From contig NZ_BCYY01000010.1 of NCBI RefSeq assembly GCF_001598435.1, forward strand, positions 1 to 64,000: 64,000 nt of DNA. The letters are read 5' to 3'. Source of the DNA: Sphingomonas pituitosa NBRC 102491. Lineage in GTDB: Bacteria; Pseudomonadota; Alphaproteobacteria; Sphingomonadales; Sphingomonadaceae. The notes under the pieces are model-generated. The model was given only the letters and a program-made list of their open reading frames with translations. It had not been told where the DNA came from and did not search any database. The translations under genes were made by a program, and so were the position numbers. This document shows, in pieces, positions 51,433 to 60,788 of this stretch. The first letter of the stretch is position 1; each line of letters opens with the position of its first letter.

Positions 51433-52197
51433 ATGCGCCGCTTCCTGATCGTAGCAGCTGCCCTCGCCGCCGGTGCTGGCATTCAGGCGCTCGCCCAGAA
51501 TGCCCCGGCGGTGATGCAGCAGGTCCAAGACCTCGACGTGAACGCCATCCAGAAGCGTGCGGCCGCGATGCAGGAGGATGCGGCCAAGTTCGCCGAGCAT
51601 GTCCGCAATCGCGGCGATGCCTTCCGAGACGAAGCACTCGAGATGCAGGACAGGCTGCCGCAAACCCTGACGAACCTTGCCAAGACGGATCTGCCGCGCG
51701 GACCGGAAGGCGCCTTCGACTTCAACGAGATCATCAAGGGCGCAAGCCAGAATGCGACCACGACGCGCGGCCAGGCTCCGCAGATCATCGCCTTTGCAAG
51801 CCTCTCCATGCCGCCGGAATCGCTTCGCCGCATGATCGCCGACACGACCAAGGCCGGCGGCATCGTGGTGTTCCGAGGCTTCCCCAACAACTCGCTGAAG
51901 GAGTTCAGCGCGGCGATGCGGAACGTCGTGAAGAAGGAGGATCAGCTCTCCAACGTCGGCATCGATCCCCGCCTCTTCCGCGCCTTCAACGTGCAGGCCG
52001 TGCCCGCCTATGTCGCGGTCTCTTCAGACTTCGACCTGTGCTCGGGCTTCACCTGCCAGGACAAGCTGCCGCCCTATGACCGGATGACCGGCAACGTGAC
52101 CGTTCGCTATGCGCTCGAGACCTTCTCCGATGCGCGTGGACCAGGTGCCGCCGTCTCGAAGATCGCGCTGGCCAATATGGCAAAGGCCGGGTCGTGA
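51433..52197 (+). CDS. trbC: TrbC, periplasmic pilus assembly protein
   Basis: 254 residues with a signal peptide (AAGAGIQALA). A helical segment precedes the thioredoxin-like TrbC domain (IIAFASLSMPPESLRRMIAD, GGIVVFRGFPNNSLKEF, GIDPRLFRAFNVQAVPAYVA). It interacts with TraW. There is no CxxC in the thioredoxin fold. Its stop overlaps the traN GTG start. Confidence 0.9.
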   Translation: MRRFLIVAAALAAGAGIQALAQNAPAVMQQVQDLDVNAIQKRAAAMQEDAAKFAEHVRNRGDAFRDEALEMQDRLPQTLTNLAKTDLPRGPEGAFDFNEIIKGASQNATTTRGQAPQIIAFASLSMPPESLRRMIADTTKAGGIVVFRGFPNNSLKEFSAAMRNVVKKEDQLSNVGIDPRLFRAFNVQAVPAYVAVSSDFDLCSGFTCQDKLPPYDRMTGNVTVRYALETFSDARGPGAAVSKIALANMAKAGS

Positions 52198-53972
52198 AGC
52201 GCCTCGCCCTCACCCTCCTGATCTCGGTCGCGCTCGGCTCGGCCGCGGGCGTCGCGCAGCAGTCCGCGCAGACCACGCAGACCACGCAGACCACGCAGCA
52301 GGCGCGCGATGAGGGCAACTCGTTCGGCAAGGCGACCCGTGCCGGCGCGGACAAGCCCACGAACGGGATGGAAAACCAGGTGCCTGGCTACGCCGGCACG
52401 AACCTCCCGCAGACTGGCTATTTCAACAATCCGGAGCAGCTGACTACGGACGGCGCGATCGCGGCGCAGGCAAATGAAACCTTCGATACCGTCATCGACA
52501 AGCAAGGCACGCGTGCGCAGTTCACCAACAACGAGCTGATCGACACGACCAAGCGCGCGACCGCCGTTGAGCAGGATCCGAACAGCTACCTTGGCGGCGA
52601 AAGCCTCGGCGGCTCGCAAGGGACCTGCAAGCCGCTCCCCCCGGGTGCAGGCCAGAAGGGCTATTACGAGGCGACATGCAACCAGGGCTCCAAGCCCGAG
52701 GAGCGCCAGGAGAGCTGCACGAGCCGAATTGAGACCGAGGTCAAGAACACCGAGGAGTTCAAGTACCTGGTGGTGCCGAGCAACGCCTATGGCACCCCCC
52801 TCACCCGGCAATCGCAGGTGGATCCGCTCGTCGCCTCCGGCCAGTGCCGCGCGTCGGGTGCCTCCTATGGCGGCTGCACCGCGCACGACATGTTCGGCTT
52901 CGCCCGCAACAAGTTCTGCGGCGACTTCACGGCGCGCGAGTACATCTGCAAGGCCGATTTCCCGGAAATGGCGACCTTCAGCCCGAGCAAGACGGGCTAT
53001 AGCTGGTATGCCAAGCAGGGCACGAAGACGGTTGACGTCCACCGGACCACCACCTGCGGCGCGCTCGACGGGGACCCCAACTGCACCGCGCAAGGATCCG
53101 AGGTCTGCACGGAAGGCCCCGAGACCCGCGTCATCGAGGGCGTGTCGGTCACCCAGAGCTGCTGGGCCTGGTCCAAGCCGTTCATGTGCCAGCGCATCGT
53201 CAAGGCCAGCGACTGCAGCACGCTCGATGCCGATCCCAAGTGCAAGTTCCTGCGCAACGAGTGCCTGGATGATCCGCAGTCGGGTGCCTGTCAGGTAAAC
53301 CAGCGCGTCTACAGCTGCCCGCTGCCCGATGCGCCGGCATCGGGGCAGAGCGAGTACATCTGCGGCAACGACGTCTACTGCATGAACGGCAATTGCGAGC
53401 CGATCGAGCGCGAGGCCTCGACCGAATTCAAGGACGCGCTCGTCGCCCTGAACGCGCTCGGCCAAGCGGGCAAGGAATTCGATCCGGACAAGCTGACCGT
53501 CTTCACCGGCGAGCGCGACACCTGCAGCAAGCAGATCTTCGGCGCCTCCAACTGCTGTTCCGGCAAGGGCGTGCCGCTGCTCACCCCCTGGCTGTGCAGC
53601 TCGGCCGAGAAGGAGCTGGATAAGAAGGACGACAAGGGCCTTTGCTACAAGGTCGGGTCCTACTGCGCCTCCAAGATCCTTGGCGTCTGCATCACGTCGC
53701 GCGATGCCTATTGCTGCTTCGGCAGCAAGCTGAGCCGGATCCTGCAGGTCCAGGGTCGCCCCCAGATCAACAAGCCGTGGGGCAGCCCCAAGAACGAGCA
53801 GTGCAAGGGCTTCACGATCGAGGAGTTCCAGCGCCTCGACCTGTCGAAGATGGATTTTTCCGAGGTCTATGCCGAGTTCACCGAGGCCGTGAAGCTTCCG
53901 GATGAAGTCCAGACCATGACCGACATCCAGAAGAAAATTCAGGACTATTATGACCTTAACACCGGCAAATGA
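52194..53972 (+). CDS. traN: TraN, mating-pair stabilisation protein
   Basis: 592 residues with a GTG start, a signal peptide, then a short Thr/Gln repeat encoded by a 9-bp tandem repeat near 52269-52297, and about forty cysteines over the remaining length (CTAHDMFGFARNKFCGDF, CSKQIFGASNCCSGKG, CFGSKLSRILQVQGRPQINK). TraN is the outer-membrane adhesin that recognises recipient porins. Disulfide enzymes encoded nearby would fold it. It overlaps the next gene by 23 bases. Confidence 0.92.
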   Translation: MKRLALTLLISVALGSAAGVAQQSAQTTQTTQTTQQARDEGNSFGKATRAGADKPTNGMENQVPGYAGTNLPQTGYFNNPEQLTTDGAIAAQANETFDTVIDKQGTRAQFTNNELIDTTKRATAVEQDPNSYLGGESLGGSQGTCKPLPPGAGQKGYYEATCNQGSKPEERQESCTSRIETEVKNTEEFKYLVVPSNAYGTPLTRQSQVDPLVASGQCRASGASYGGCTAHDMFGFARNKFCGDFTAREYICKADFPEMATFSPSKTGYSWYAKQGTKTVDVHRTTTCGALDGDPNCTAQGSEVCTEGPETRVIEGVSVTQSCWAWSKPFMCQRIVKASDCSTLDADPKCKFLRNECLDDPQSGACQVNQRVYSCPLPDAPASGQSEYICGNDVYCMNGNCEPIEREASTEFKDALVALNALGQAGKEFDPDKLTVFTGERDTCSKQIFGASNCCSGKGVPLLTPWLCSSAEKELDKKDDKGLCYKVGSYCASKILGVCITSRDAYCCFGSKLSRILQVQGRPQINKPWGSPKNEQCKGFTIEEFQRLDLSKMDFSEVYAEFTEAVKLPDEVQTMTDIQKKIQDYYDLNTGK

Positions 53973-54366
53973 CCTGCCCGTGGCGACGCCGCGGCATCCT
54001 TGCGTGATCGACCTGTCGGTGCTCGAGCTGGCGACCTTCATGCGGGTCTACCGCTCCGGCAAGCCCAGCTCGGCCGAGGAAATCGCCGCCACGCTGAGCA
54101 TCTGGTTCCGCTGCGACATCATCGGCGCGGATCTCCGAGACATGCTCGTCGGCATGGTCAGTCGCGGCTTTCTCGCCAACCATGCCCGCGGCTTCGTCCG
54201 CGCAACCAGCCACGGCCGCCGCCATGCGCGGCCGCATCTCTACGGCGTTGTCCAGATGCTCGATTCCGGCACGAAGATGCTGGACGCGGCCGTCATGCTC
54301 TCGCTGGTCGGCATCGCCGCCCACGAGCTCGACGGCGAAATCGACAATGAAACCATCGTTGATTGA
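53950..54366 (+). CDS. hypothetical protein of the transfer operon, 138 residues
   Basis: Begins MTLTPANDLPVATPRHPCVI and has a helical middle (LATFMRVYRSGKPSSAEEIA, LRDMLVGMVSRGFLANHARG) with a winged-helix flavour. It ends GEIDNETIVD and overlaps the traN stop. It has no signal peptide, so it would be cytosolic, unlike its neighbours. A regulatory role is possible; family not recognised. Confidence 0.55.
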   Translation: MTLTPANDLPVATPRHPCVIDLSVLELATFMRVYRSGKPSSAEEIAATLSIWFRCDIIGADLRDMLVGMVSRGFLANHARGFVRATSHGRRHARPHLYGVVQMLDSGTKMLDAAVMLSLVGIAAHELDGEIDNETIVD

Positions 54367-54382
54367 GGGGAAGGATCTCTCG

Positions 54383-55231
54383 ATGCGCAAACTTGTGAGC
54401 CTCGCTTTCGTTGCCCTGATCGGGCTCGGCACGCCGATGCACGCTGCCGCTCAGACAGACGGGCCAGAGCCGGCTCAGGCGGTCGACCAGGATCGCGACG
54501 CCGGCGACGTCCAGCAGGGCGACGACTTCTATTGCCGCGAGCGCCGCCTCGGACAGTGGTTCTACTGTGAGCGCCCGACGGTGGAGAAGCCGAAGCAGCA
54601 GCAGGCGGCCCCTGCTCCTCAGAAGACGGCAACGGAGCAGCTGGCGGCAATCGGCAAGGAGCTGGACGAGCTGAAGGCACGTGCCGTTCTCAATCCCACG
54701 GAAGAGAACATTATCGCCTATGTTCGCTTCCAGCGCGAGCAGCTCGACCGCGCCTCGCTGTTCTCCGACACCTGGCAGCGCGCCCTGTGGCAGAACCCCG
54801 ACATCGACTACACGCTGCAGCGCCCCGTCTCGACGGTCGGCAAGCGCGCGTGGACAGATAACCGCAAGGCCGACCGCACGCAGGCCCTGCAGCACCTGAG
54901 CCAGCGCTACGGCATGTTCTACTTCTTTGCGCAGTCCTGCGGCGCCTGCGAGGTGTTCGGCCCGATCCTGCGCTCGGTCGCCGACAGCAACGGCATCGCG
55001 GTGATGGCGGTCTCGATGGACGGTGGACCGAGCAAGGACTTCCCAAACTATGTCGTCGACTCCGGTCAGCGAGCTCGGATGGGCGTTCCCGGCAATGTGA
55101 CGCCGGCGCTGGTCCTGTTCGACACCGCCACAAAGCGCACCGTCCCGATCGGCTACGGCATCCTCACGGCCGACGAAATCATGGACCGGATCTTCACCCT
55201 CACCCAAACCAAGCCCGGGAGTGACTACTGA
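54383..55231 (+). CDS. traF: TraF (F-type), thioredoxin-like pilus assembly protein
   Basis: 282 residues. Signal peptide ends MHAAAQ, then FYCRERRLGQWFYCERP, a coiled-coil region and a C-terminal thioredoxin fold with CGAC at 186-189 and GNVTPALVLFD. F-plasmid TraF lacks CxxC, so this version may be redox-active. The ATG at 54383 follows GAGGGGAAGG. The stop overlaps the traH ATG. Confidence 0.88.
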   Translation: MRKLVSLAFVALIGLGTPMHAAAQTDGPEPAQAVDQDRDAGDVQQGDDFYCRERRLGQWFYCERPTVEKPKQQQAAPAPQKTATEQLAAIGKELDELKARAVLNPTEENIIAYVRFQREQLDRASLFSDTWQRALWQNPDIDYTLQRPVSTVGKRAWTDNRKADRTQALQHLSQRYGMFYFFAQSCGACEVFGPILRSVADSNGIAVMAVSMDGGPSKDFPNYVVDSGQRARMGVPGNVTPALVLFDTATKRTVPIGYGILTADEIMDRIFTLTQTKPGSDY

Positions 55232-56703
55232 TGCGCCCTCCCCAGCCCCCCCGCTTCCCCCTTCTCCGCGCCTTAGGCCGAAAGCTGTCATCGAGCGTCG
55301 CCGTTCTTGCGGCGGCAAGCATGATCCCTATCGGTATCGCCCGCGCGGACGTCGCAGGGCAGATGAACAGCTTCTTCAATGAAGCTGGCGGCGCCGCCAA
55401 TGTCAGCGGCCCGTCGGCATATCAGGGGCAGACCGCCGGCTATTACACCGGCGGCAATGTCTGGACGCGATTCCCGCAGAAAAGCGTCTCGCCCTTCAAC
55501 CTGCAGCTGCCGAGCGCGCGTGCCGGCTGCGGCGGCATCGACCTGTTCACCGGCTCCTTCTCGTTCATCAACGCCTCCGAGATGATCGCCATGCTGAAGG
55601 CGACGGCGAACAACGCCCTCGGCTTCGCCTTCAAGCTCGCGATCGACAGCGTCTCGCCGCAGATTGGCAAGGTGATGAGCGAGTTTCAGCAGGCCGCTCA
55701 GCAGATGAACCAGATGAACATCTCGTCCTGCGAAGCGGCGCAGGGCCTGGTTGGCTCGGTCTGGCCGAAGATGCAGGGCGCTCGGTCCACGATTTGTACG
55801 GCGGTCGCTAACTCTCAGGGCAAGTTCAGCGATTGGGCGCGATCGCGCCAGGGCTGCAACGCGGATGGCGAGCAGGACTCCATCCTTGCCGGCAACAACG
55901 ATCCAAAAATGGCGGATCACATCCCCGGCGAGCCGCGGAATTACACCTGGGAAGCCATCAAGCGCTCCAACAAGTTTGGCGGCTACGACACGCAGTTTTC
56001 CGAGTACCTGATGACGCTGGTCGGGACTGTTGTCGTGAACACCGCGGCAACCGACGGGACGCCTTCCATTCGCTACTTCGGTCCCGGCGAGGACGCGGTG
56101 GTCACCGCCCTACTGGATGGCACCGACGGCGGCCCTCCGGTCAAGATCCTCAAGTGCGACGAGGACGTGAAGTGCCTCAAGCCGACCGAGCAGAACCTCA
56201 CCATTCCGAAGGCGTCCGCGCTACGTCAGCGCGTGAAAGACATGATCGCGTCCATGAACACCAAAATCCGGTCGGATCAGGCGCTCGATACGGCCGAGAT
56301 CCAGCTCCTCAACATGTCTCCCCTGCCCCTCTACAAGATCCTCGCCGTGCAAGCCTTCGCGCATGCCAGGCTTGATCCGTCCTCCGAGGATGCCTTGGCC
56401 GAGATAGTGGCGGTGAGCCTCCTCTCGGCCATGATCGACAACATGCTGGATCGGGTCACGCAGGCGCAGGTGTATTTCCAGCCTGCAGATCAGGCGACGG
56501 CTGAGACCTGGCGCCAGCAGCTCCGCGAGGCGCGCGGCAAGTACGAGCAGCGCGAGTACAAGATCAAGGATACGGTTCAGATGACCGAGATGATCATCAA
56601 CCGCTCCGTAATGCTCGAGTCCACCCTTCAGAACACGCTTTCGCCGGGCATGGCCGCCGCGCTCAACTTCTCGCGCGGCCTCAACGCCCAGGGCCTCAAA
56701 TAG
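55231..56703 (+). CDS. traH: TraH, pilus assembly protein
   Basis: 490 residues with an N-terminal signal (VAVLAAASMIPIGIARA). It shows TraH motifs: GYYTGGNVWTRFPQKSVSPF, PSARAGCGGIDLFTGSFSFI and NISSCEAAQGLVGSVWPKM. A C-terminal helical region follows. It acts in the periplasm with TraF and TraG for pilus extension. It is followed by traG after 16 bases. Confidence 0.92.
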   Translation: MRPPQPPRFPLLRALGRKLSSSVAVLAAASMIPIGIARADVAGQMNSFFNEAGGAANVSGPSAYQGQTAGYYTGGNVWTRFPQKSVSPFNLQLPSARAGCGGIDLFTGSFSFINASEMIAMLKATANNALGFAFKLAIDSVSPQIGKVMSEFQQAAQQMNQMNISSCEAAQGLVGSVWPKMQGARSTICTAVANSQGKFSDWARSRQGCNADGEQDSILAGNNDPKMADHIPGEPRNYTWEAIKRSNKFGGYDTQFSEYLMTLVGTVVVNTAATDGTPSIRYFGPGEDAVVTALLDGTDGGPPVKILKCDEDVKCLKPTEQNLTIPKASALRQRVKDMIASMNTKIRSDQALDTAEIQLLNMSPLPLYKILAVQAFAHARLDPSSEDALAEIVAVSLLSAMIDNMLDRVTQAQVYFQPADQATAETWRQQLREARGKYEQREYKIKDTVQMTEMIINRSVMLESTLQNTLSPGMAAALNFSRGLNAQGLK

Positions 56704-56719
56704 GATCGGAAGGCACGCC

Positions 56720-59494
56720 ATGCTCGAGGTGTTCACGATCGGCGGCGGCGAGTACATCGTCAACGTCTTCAATGCGGTAGCGGCTTGGACCGGCGGGGGC
56801 GGCTATAAGTCGCTGATCAAGGTCGTGATGGTGATCGGCCTGATCTACTCGCTCATGGCCGTCGCCTTTTCGATGAATGTGCGTGCCTGGCTCAACTGGT
56901 TCCTAACCGCCACCGGCATCTACCTCTGCCTCATGGTGCCTACCGTCCAGATCAAGGTGACCGATCGGATCAACCCGTCTCTCGCGCCGGCAACGGTCGC
57001 CAACGTGCCCCTGGGGCTCGGCGTGATGGCCAGCTTCACGAGCCAGGTCGGCGACTACCTCACCCGCACGGCCGAGACCGTGTTCACGATGCCGTCCCAG
57101 CTCAATTACGCGACAAACGGCATGATCTATGGCGCACGCCTGTTCGATGCGACGCGCAATTTCCAGATCCGCGACGCCGAGTTCGCGACCAACCTGCAGC
57201 AGCACTTCAAACAGTGCGTATTCGGCGACATCATGCTGCATCACAAATCGCTCACTGACCTGGCTAACTCGAAGGACCTGTGGGCGGATCTCGGCCCGGG
57301 TTCGGAGGCGCGCGGCCAGTCTTGGCTTGAGCGCGATCCCAGCGGCGGCGGCGTAGATTCGGCCATCGTCACCTGCCAGCAGGCATATGAGATGCTGAGC
57401 GCACGGTGGCAGCCGCTTATCGAGGCGCACGCCGGCCTTTGGGGGAAGGAAGCCTACCCTCGCCTCTCCACCGCCCTCGCAGCCCAGAAGCTTAAGGAGG
57501 ACGTGCCCATCACCAACACGGCCTTCACCAGCGCCAGCTCCGACTACACGGGCACGATGCGGCAGATGACGGCAATCAACGCGTTCATGCAGGCGCGCGA
57601 CGCGATGGCGGGTGGATCGGGCTCGGCGGCGATCGACACATTCGCTACCACCCGCGCGGACATTCAGGCCCGGAACACCTATAACTCGATCGCCTACCAA
57701 GCGATGAGCTGGGTGCCGATCCTCAATATCGTGTTGACCGTCGTGTTCTATGCCATGTTCCCGGTCATCTTCCCGCTGTTCCTGCTGCCGCAGACCGGCG
57801 TGGGATCTCTCCGCGGTTATGCAACCGGCTTCTTCTATCTGGCGTCCTGGGGCCCGCTCTACGTTATCCTCCACATGATCTGCATGACCAAGGGCGAGTA
57901 TGCCGCCCAAGGCGTGGCAGACGGCGGCGTGACGCTGAGCACCTTCGCCGGGATTGGCGCGGTTAATGCGGAGACGGCGACGATCGCCGGCTTCCTGGTG
58001 ATGAGCGTGCCGTTCATGGCGGGTGCCCTCGCCAAGGGTGCCATGAGTGTCTCGACGCAGGCGACGTCCATGCTCGCCCCGGCTCAGAACGCAGCTGAAG
58101 CATCTGCCCTCGAGCAGACCACGGGCAATTACGCCTACGGCAACGTCAGCTACGCGAATTCGACCTCGAACATGCGCCAGAGCAATCAGTGGTCCGACGC
58201 CCCTACCTTCAGCACCGGAGCGTTCTCACAGGCCTATCGGGGCGAAGGGGGGGTCGGTTTTACCTCTACGGCCGACGGCCACCGAGTGATTGATGCCACT
58301 CCGTCCATCAGCAGGCTGCCTTTTGCCCCGCAAGAAACCCTCGCGTCGACTGCCACCCAATCGCGGCAGGCAGCAACATCTTTCCGAATTGCGGAGGGCG
58401 CGGAACAGGTTGTCCGCGAGGAGACGTCACACCTGAATGCCTTGCGAAACGGACACACACTGTCGACCGAGAATGCGAGTGGTTTCACATCGGGTGCTGG
58501 GGCTCGAGGTGGGGCAAGTGACGAACTCCGCACCCAGCGGGCTATCTCTGATAGAGCTTCCGTTGAAGACCGCGACGGAATCTCCTCTGGAAACCGCAAT
58601 CAGGCCGAAGTGGGCAAGACGACCAACTATGCGGACCAATTTTCCGGAGGCGTGCGAGGTACGGTCGGCGCTAAAGGATCTCTGGGGATCGGAGGCGGCG
58701 GCACTGGTGCCGACATTAACGCCGGGGTGACTGGTGATCTGGGCTGGAACCGTAGCCTCACGAAAGCGGACACCACAGCTGAAAACCAGAGCCGGTACGC
58801 CTCGCGTGATAGATCGCATTCGGCTACGTCTAGTATCAGCACCGACGTTACGGCTAGCGGCGGCCAGTCCGTAAACGATGGCACGTACTACGAGAACGGT
58901 AGTTTCGCTCGCTCCACCCAAAGCGACACGCGCACCAGGGCTATTGAAGAGTCATTGAGCCGCATCAAGTCTTATTCGGAAATGGCTAGACACTACCGCG
59001 AGCTGGGCCATTCACTCGAGCAGAATGTAAATTACGCACAGAGTCATGGCTTTGCGATGTCCCAGAACCTTAGCAACGAGCTGCAGACCTTCTACGACAA
59101 AGAAGTCGCGAACAACGCCGCCACCGGCGTTATACCGCCCCTATACGCTACTAACCTTTCGCCCGCGCAGGAGCAGGCGCGAAACGCCGTCATCCAGAAG
59201 TTTATGTCCTCCCGGAGCGAAGCGGTCGAAGCCGACATACAGTCCGCCCTCAACGATCCGGCCCTAAAAGCACAAGCAATACCGGGGGTGGGTACTGCTG
59301 AGGACGTAGCAAAGATGTACCATGGCGGTGGCACAGGATCCGCAAGGCCAGTCTCCGTACCCGCCCCTGACAGGTCGGGTCAGGAAGACGCGATCTCGTC
59401 CGCGTCCAATTACCTCCTCAGCGAGCAAGACGATCGGAAGCAGGACTCTCGAGCCAAGCTTGAGGCGCCTCTCCCAAGGCCGAAACCGGATTAG
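56720..59494 (+). CDS. traG: TraG, mating-pair stabilisation and entry-exclusion protein
   Basis: 924 residues. The N-terminal half has several membrane helices (LIKVVMVIGLIYSLMAVAFS, PILNIVLTVVFYAMFPVIFP, AGFLVMSVPFMAGALAKGAM) as in F TraG. The C-terminal half (from about residue 510) is a hydrophilic Ser/Arg/Glu-rich periplasmic domain where exclusion specificity resides in F-like systems. From about 58250 codon choice looks less GC-biased than upstream, suggesting recombination in the variable domain. Last gene of the tra operon. Confidence 0.9.
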   Translation: MLEVFTIGGGEYIVNVFNAVAAWTGGGGYKSLIKVVMVIGLIYSLMAVAFSMNVRAWLNWFLTATGIYLCLMVPTVQIKVTDRINPSLAPATVANVPLGLGVMASFTSQVGDYLTRTAETVFTMPSQLNYATNGMIYGARLFDATRNFQIRDAEFATNLQQHFKQCVFGDIMLHHKSLTDLANSKDLWADLGPGSEARGQSWLERDPSGGGVDSAIVTCQQAYEMLSARWQPLIEAHAGLWGKEAYPRLSTALAAQKLKEDVPITNTAFTSASSDYTGTMRQMTAINAFMQARDAMAGGSGSAAIDTFATTRADIQARNTYNSIAYQAMSWVPILNIVLTVVFYAMFPVIFPLFLLPQTGVGSLRGYATGFFYLASWGPLYVILHMICMTKGEYAAQGVADGGVTLSTFAGIGAVNAETATIAGFLVMSVPFMAGALAKGAMSVSTQATSMLAPAQNAAEASALEQTTGNYAYGNVSYANSTSNMRQSNQWSDAPTFSTGAFSQAYRGEGGVGFTSTADGHRVIDATPSISRLPFAPQETLASTATQSRQAATSFRIAEGAEQVVREETSHLNALRNGHTLSTENASGFTSGAGARGGASDELRTQRAISDRASVEDRDGISSGNRNQAEVGKTTNYADQFSGGVRGTVGAKGSLGIGGGGTGADINAGVTGDLGWNRSLTKADTTAENQSRYASRDRSHSATSSISTDVTASGGQSVNDGTYYENGSFARSTQSDTRTRAIEESLSRIKSYSEMARHYRELGHSLEQNVNYAQSHGFAMSQNLSNELQTFYDKEVANNAATGVIPPLYATNLSPAQEQARNAVIQKFMSSRSEAVEADIQSALNDPALKAQAIPGVGTAEDVAKMYHGGGTGSARPVSVPAPDRSGQEDAISSASNYLLSEQDDRKQDSRAKLEAPLPRPKPD

Positions 59495-59712
59495 CGCGTC
59501 AGGACGCTGAGTGCCCCAAAGACACCGATTAGAAGGAGGGCAGAGATGACCGGGATGGCGATGAGCAGGAAAGTTTTAGCGCTTACCTGGCGAGTGTTCG
59601 AGCGCGTCTCTTCCTCTCTCATCCAACCGGCCGAATCCATTTGCCAAAACGGCGGGCCATGTCGTGATGAGTCAGAGTTCCAAATGATTGGCTGTCGAGG
59701 ATCGATGCGCAT
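59491..59712 (-). CDS. small tail-anchored membrane protein
   Basis: 73 residues beginning MRIDPRQPIIWNSDSS with one C-terminal transmembrane helix (FLLIAIPVISALLLIGVFGA). GGAGA lies seven bases before the ATG. It converges on traG with a four-base overlap. Position beside traG would suit an exclusion (TraS-like) gene, but no sequence similarity is apparent. Confidence 0.5.
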   Translation of the reverse strand: MRIDPRQPIIWNSDSSRHGPPFWQMDSAGWMREEETRSNTRQVSAKTFLLIAIPVISALLLIGVFGALSVLTR

Positions 59713-59751
59713 GGCGGGTCTCCGCCATGGTCTTCGCACAGGATGCCGCTG

Positions 59752-60063
59752 ATGACAACACAGGAGGCCCAACGTTCGAATCACGTTTGCGCTCGGAATC
59801 GGGCAAGCGATTTGTCCCTATTCGCCTCATGGGTCGTCGTCAGCGCACTGGCTCTCGCTCCACTGATTGAGCCAACCGTCGGCTTCACGAGCTTGATTTA
59901 CGTAAATGGGGTGATTGCTCTTGTAACTTCGCTGATATCGTGCGCGTTCCTCCGCCGTCGCCAACCTTGGCTGAGGTTGGTTCTTCATATTTACAGTCAG
60001 GTTATGATCTGGCTTTCTCTCACCGTCCTTCTCATCGCAGCTGTGATTTGCTGGGGCGTCTGA
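59752..60063 (+). CDS. small membrane protein, 103 residues
   Basis: Three hydrophobic segments (LFASWVVVSALALAPLIEP, LIYVNGVIALVTSLISCAFL, VMIWLSLTVLLIAAVICWG). It is divergent from the tail-anchored gene 39 bases away. ATG at 59743 is an alternative start. Unknown family; a surface or entry-exclusion role is speculation from position. Confidence 0.5.
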   Translation: MTTQEAQRSNHVCARNRASDLSLFASWVVVSALALAPLIEPTVGFTSLIYVNGVIALVTSLISCAFLRRRQPWLRLVLHIYSQVMIWLSLTVLLIAAVICWGV

Positions 60064-60286
60064 TGGTCGTCCACCTCGCCCGCACGGACCATTGCTCGAT
60101 AGAACGCCCATAGGTTGTCAACTTCCGCTGCGCAGTGGCGCTCCCTGCCCGCGCTCTGGCTGGATAGCTCCTGCCCCCCCACGGCATCAGCACCATGCGA
60201 ACCCAAGGCTGAGGCTCACAGCCTCGACGACGTGATTGGACAGAGCGCCCTTCTCGGTTAACGGTTTGTCGGGGAAGGAGGCGCGT

Positions 60287-60574
60287 ATGTCGATCCTGCT
60301 GCTAGCCTTGTCGTTGCAAGTTACACCCGCTTCTTCATTCGGCAGATCAGCGCCGCTGGAAACTTTAGACGACCTCGTGACATCTGCCCAGGTCGTCGGC
60401 GAGCACCAAGCGTGCTGGGTCAAGGTATACTCCTCCGATAAGACCGGTGTGGAATCATCGGAGTATTCTAAGGTAATGGCCGTTCACCTCGCCAGCTTCT
60501 CCGATAGGGTCGATCATTTATTAGGGCTCACGCCGGCTCGTCTGAATCGCAGCCATTCGCCGTCTTCAGATTGA
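60287..60574 (+). CDS. small possible secreted protein, 95 residues
   Basis: An excellent AAGGAGG precedes the ATG. It has a short hydrophobic start (SILLLALSLQVTPASS) and a hydrophilic body with one Cys (HQACWVKVYSS). No family recognised. The ribosome-binding site is the main evidence. Confidence 0.45.
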   Translation: MSILLLALSLQVTPASSFGRSAPLETLDDLVTSAQVVGEHQACWVKVYSSDKTGVESSEYSKVMAVHLASFSDRVDHLLGLTPARLNRSHSPSSD

Positions 60575-60788
60575 ACACCTGGCTCTCCGTGGCGTCAGCC
60601 GTTGAGAAGCGTCGGTCGATGGTAGCTGCCTCAGAAGAAGGTTGGGGAATTGAGCGCTGCCGCCGGTTGGCTGCGGATGCCGTTCAACGATCGTTGCGCT
60701 AGCGTTCTTCGCGCTGCCCGTGCTCAGCCGGGAACAGAAAGCGAACTTAGTTCTTGGGTTTTCGTCGCTTCCGATTCATAGGATCGGG

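Noticed and set aside
52269..52297. Short tandem repeat of a 9-bp unit
   Set aside because: It is in frame within traN and encodes a Thr/Gln repeat, so it is low-complexity coding sequence and not a separate element.
52107..54041. 644-codon open frame opposite traN and the end of trbC
   Set aside because: It lies antisense to clearly recognised Tra genes. The Leu/Ala/Arg-rich translation is typical of reverse-strand GC-rich DNA.
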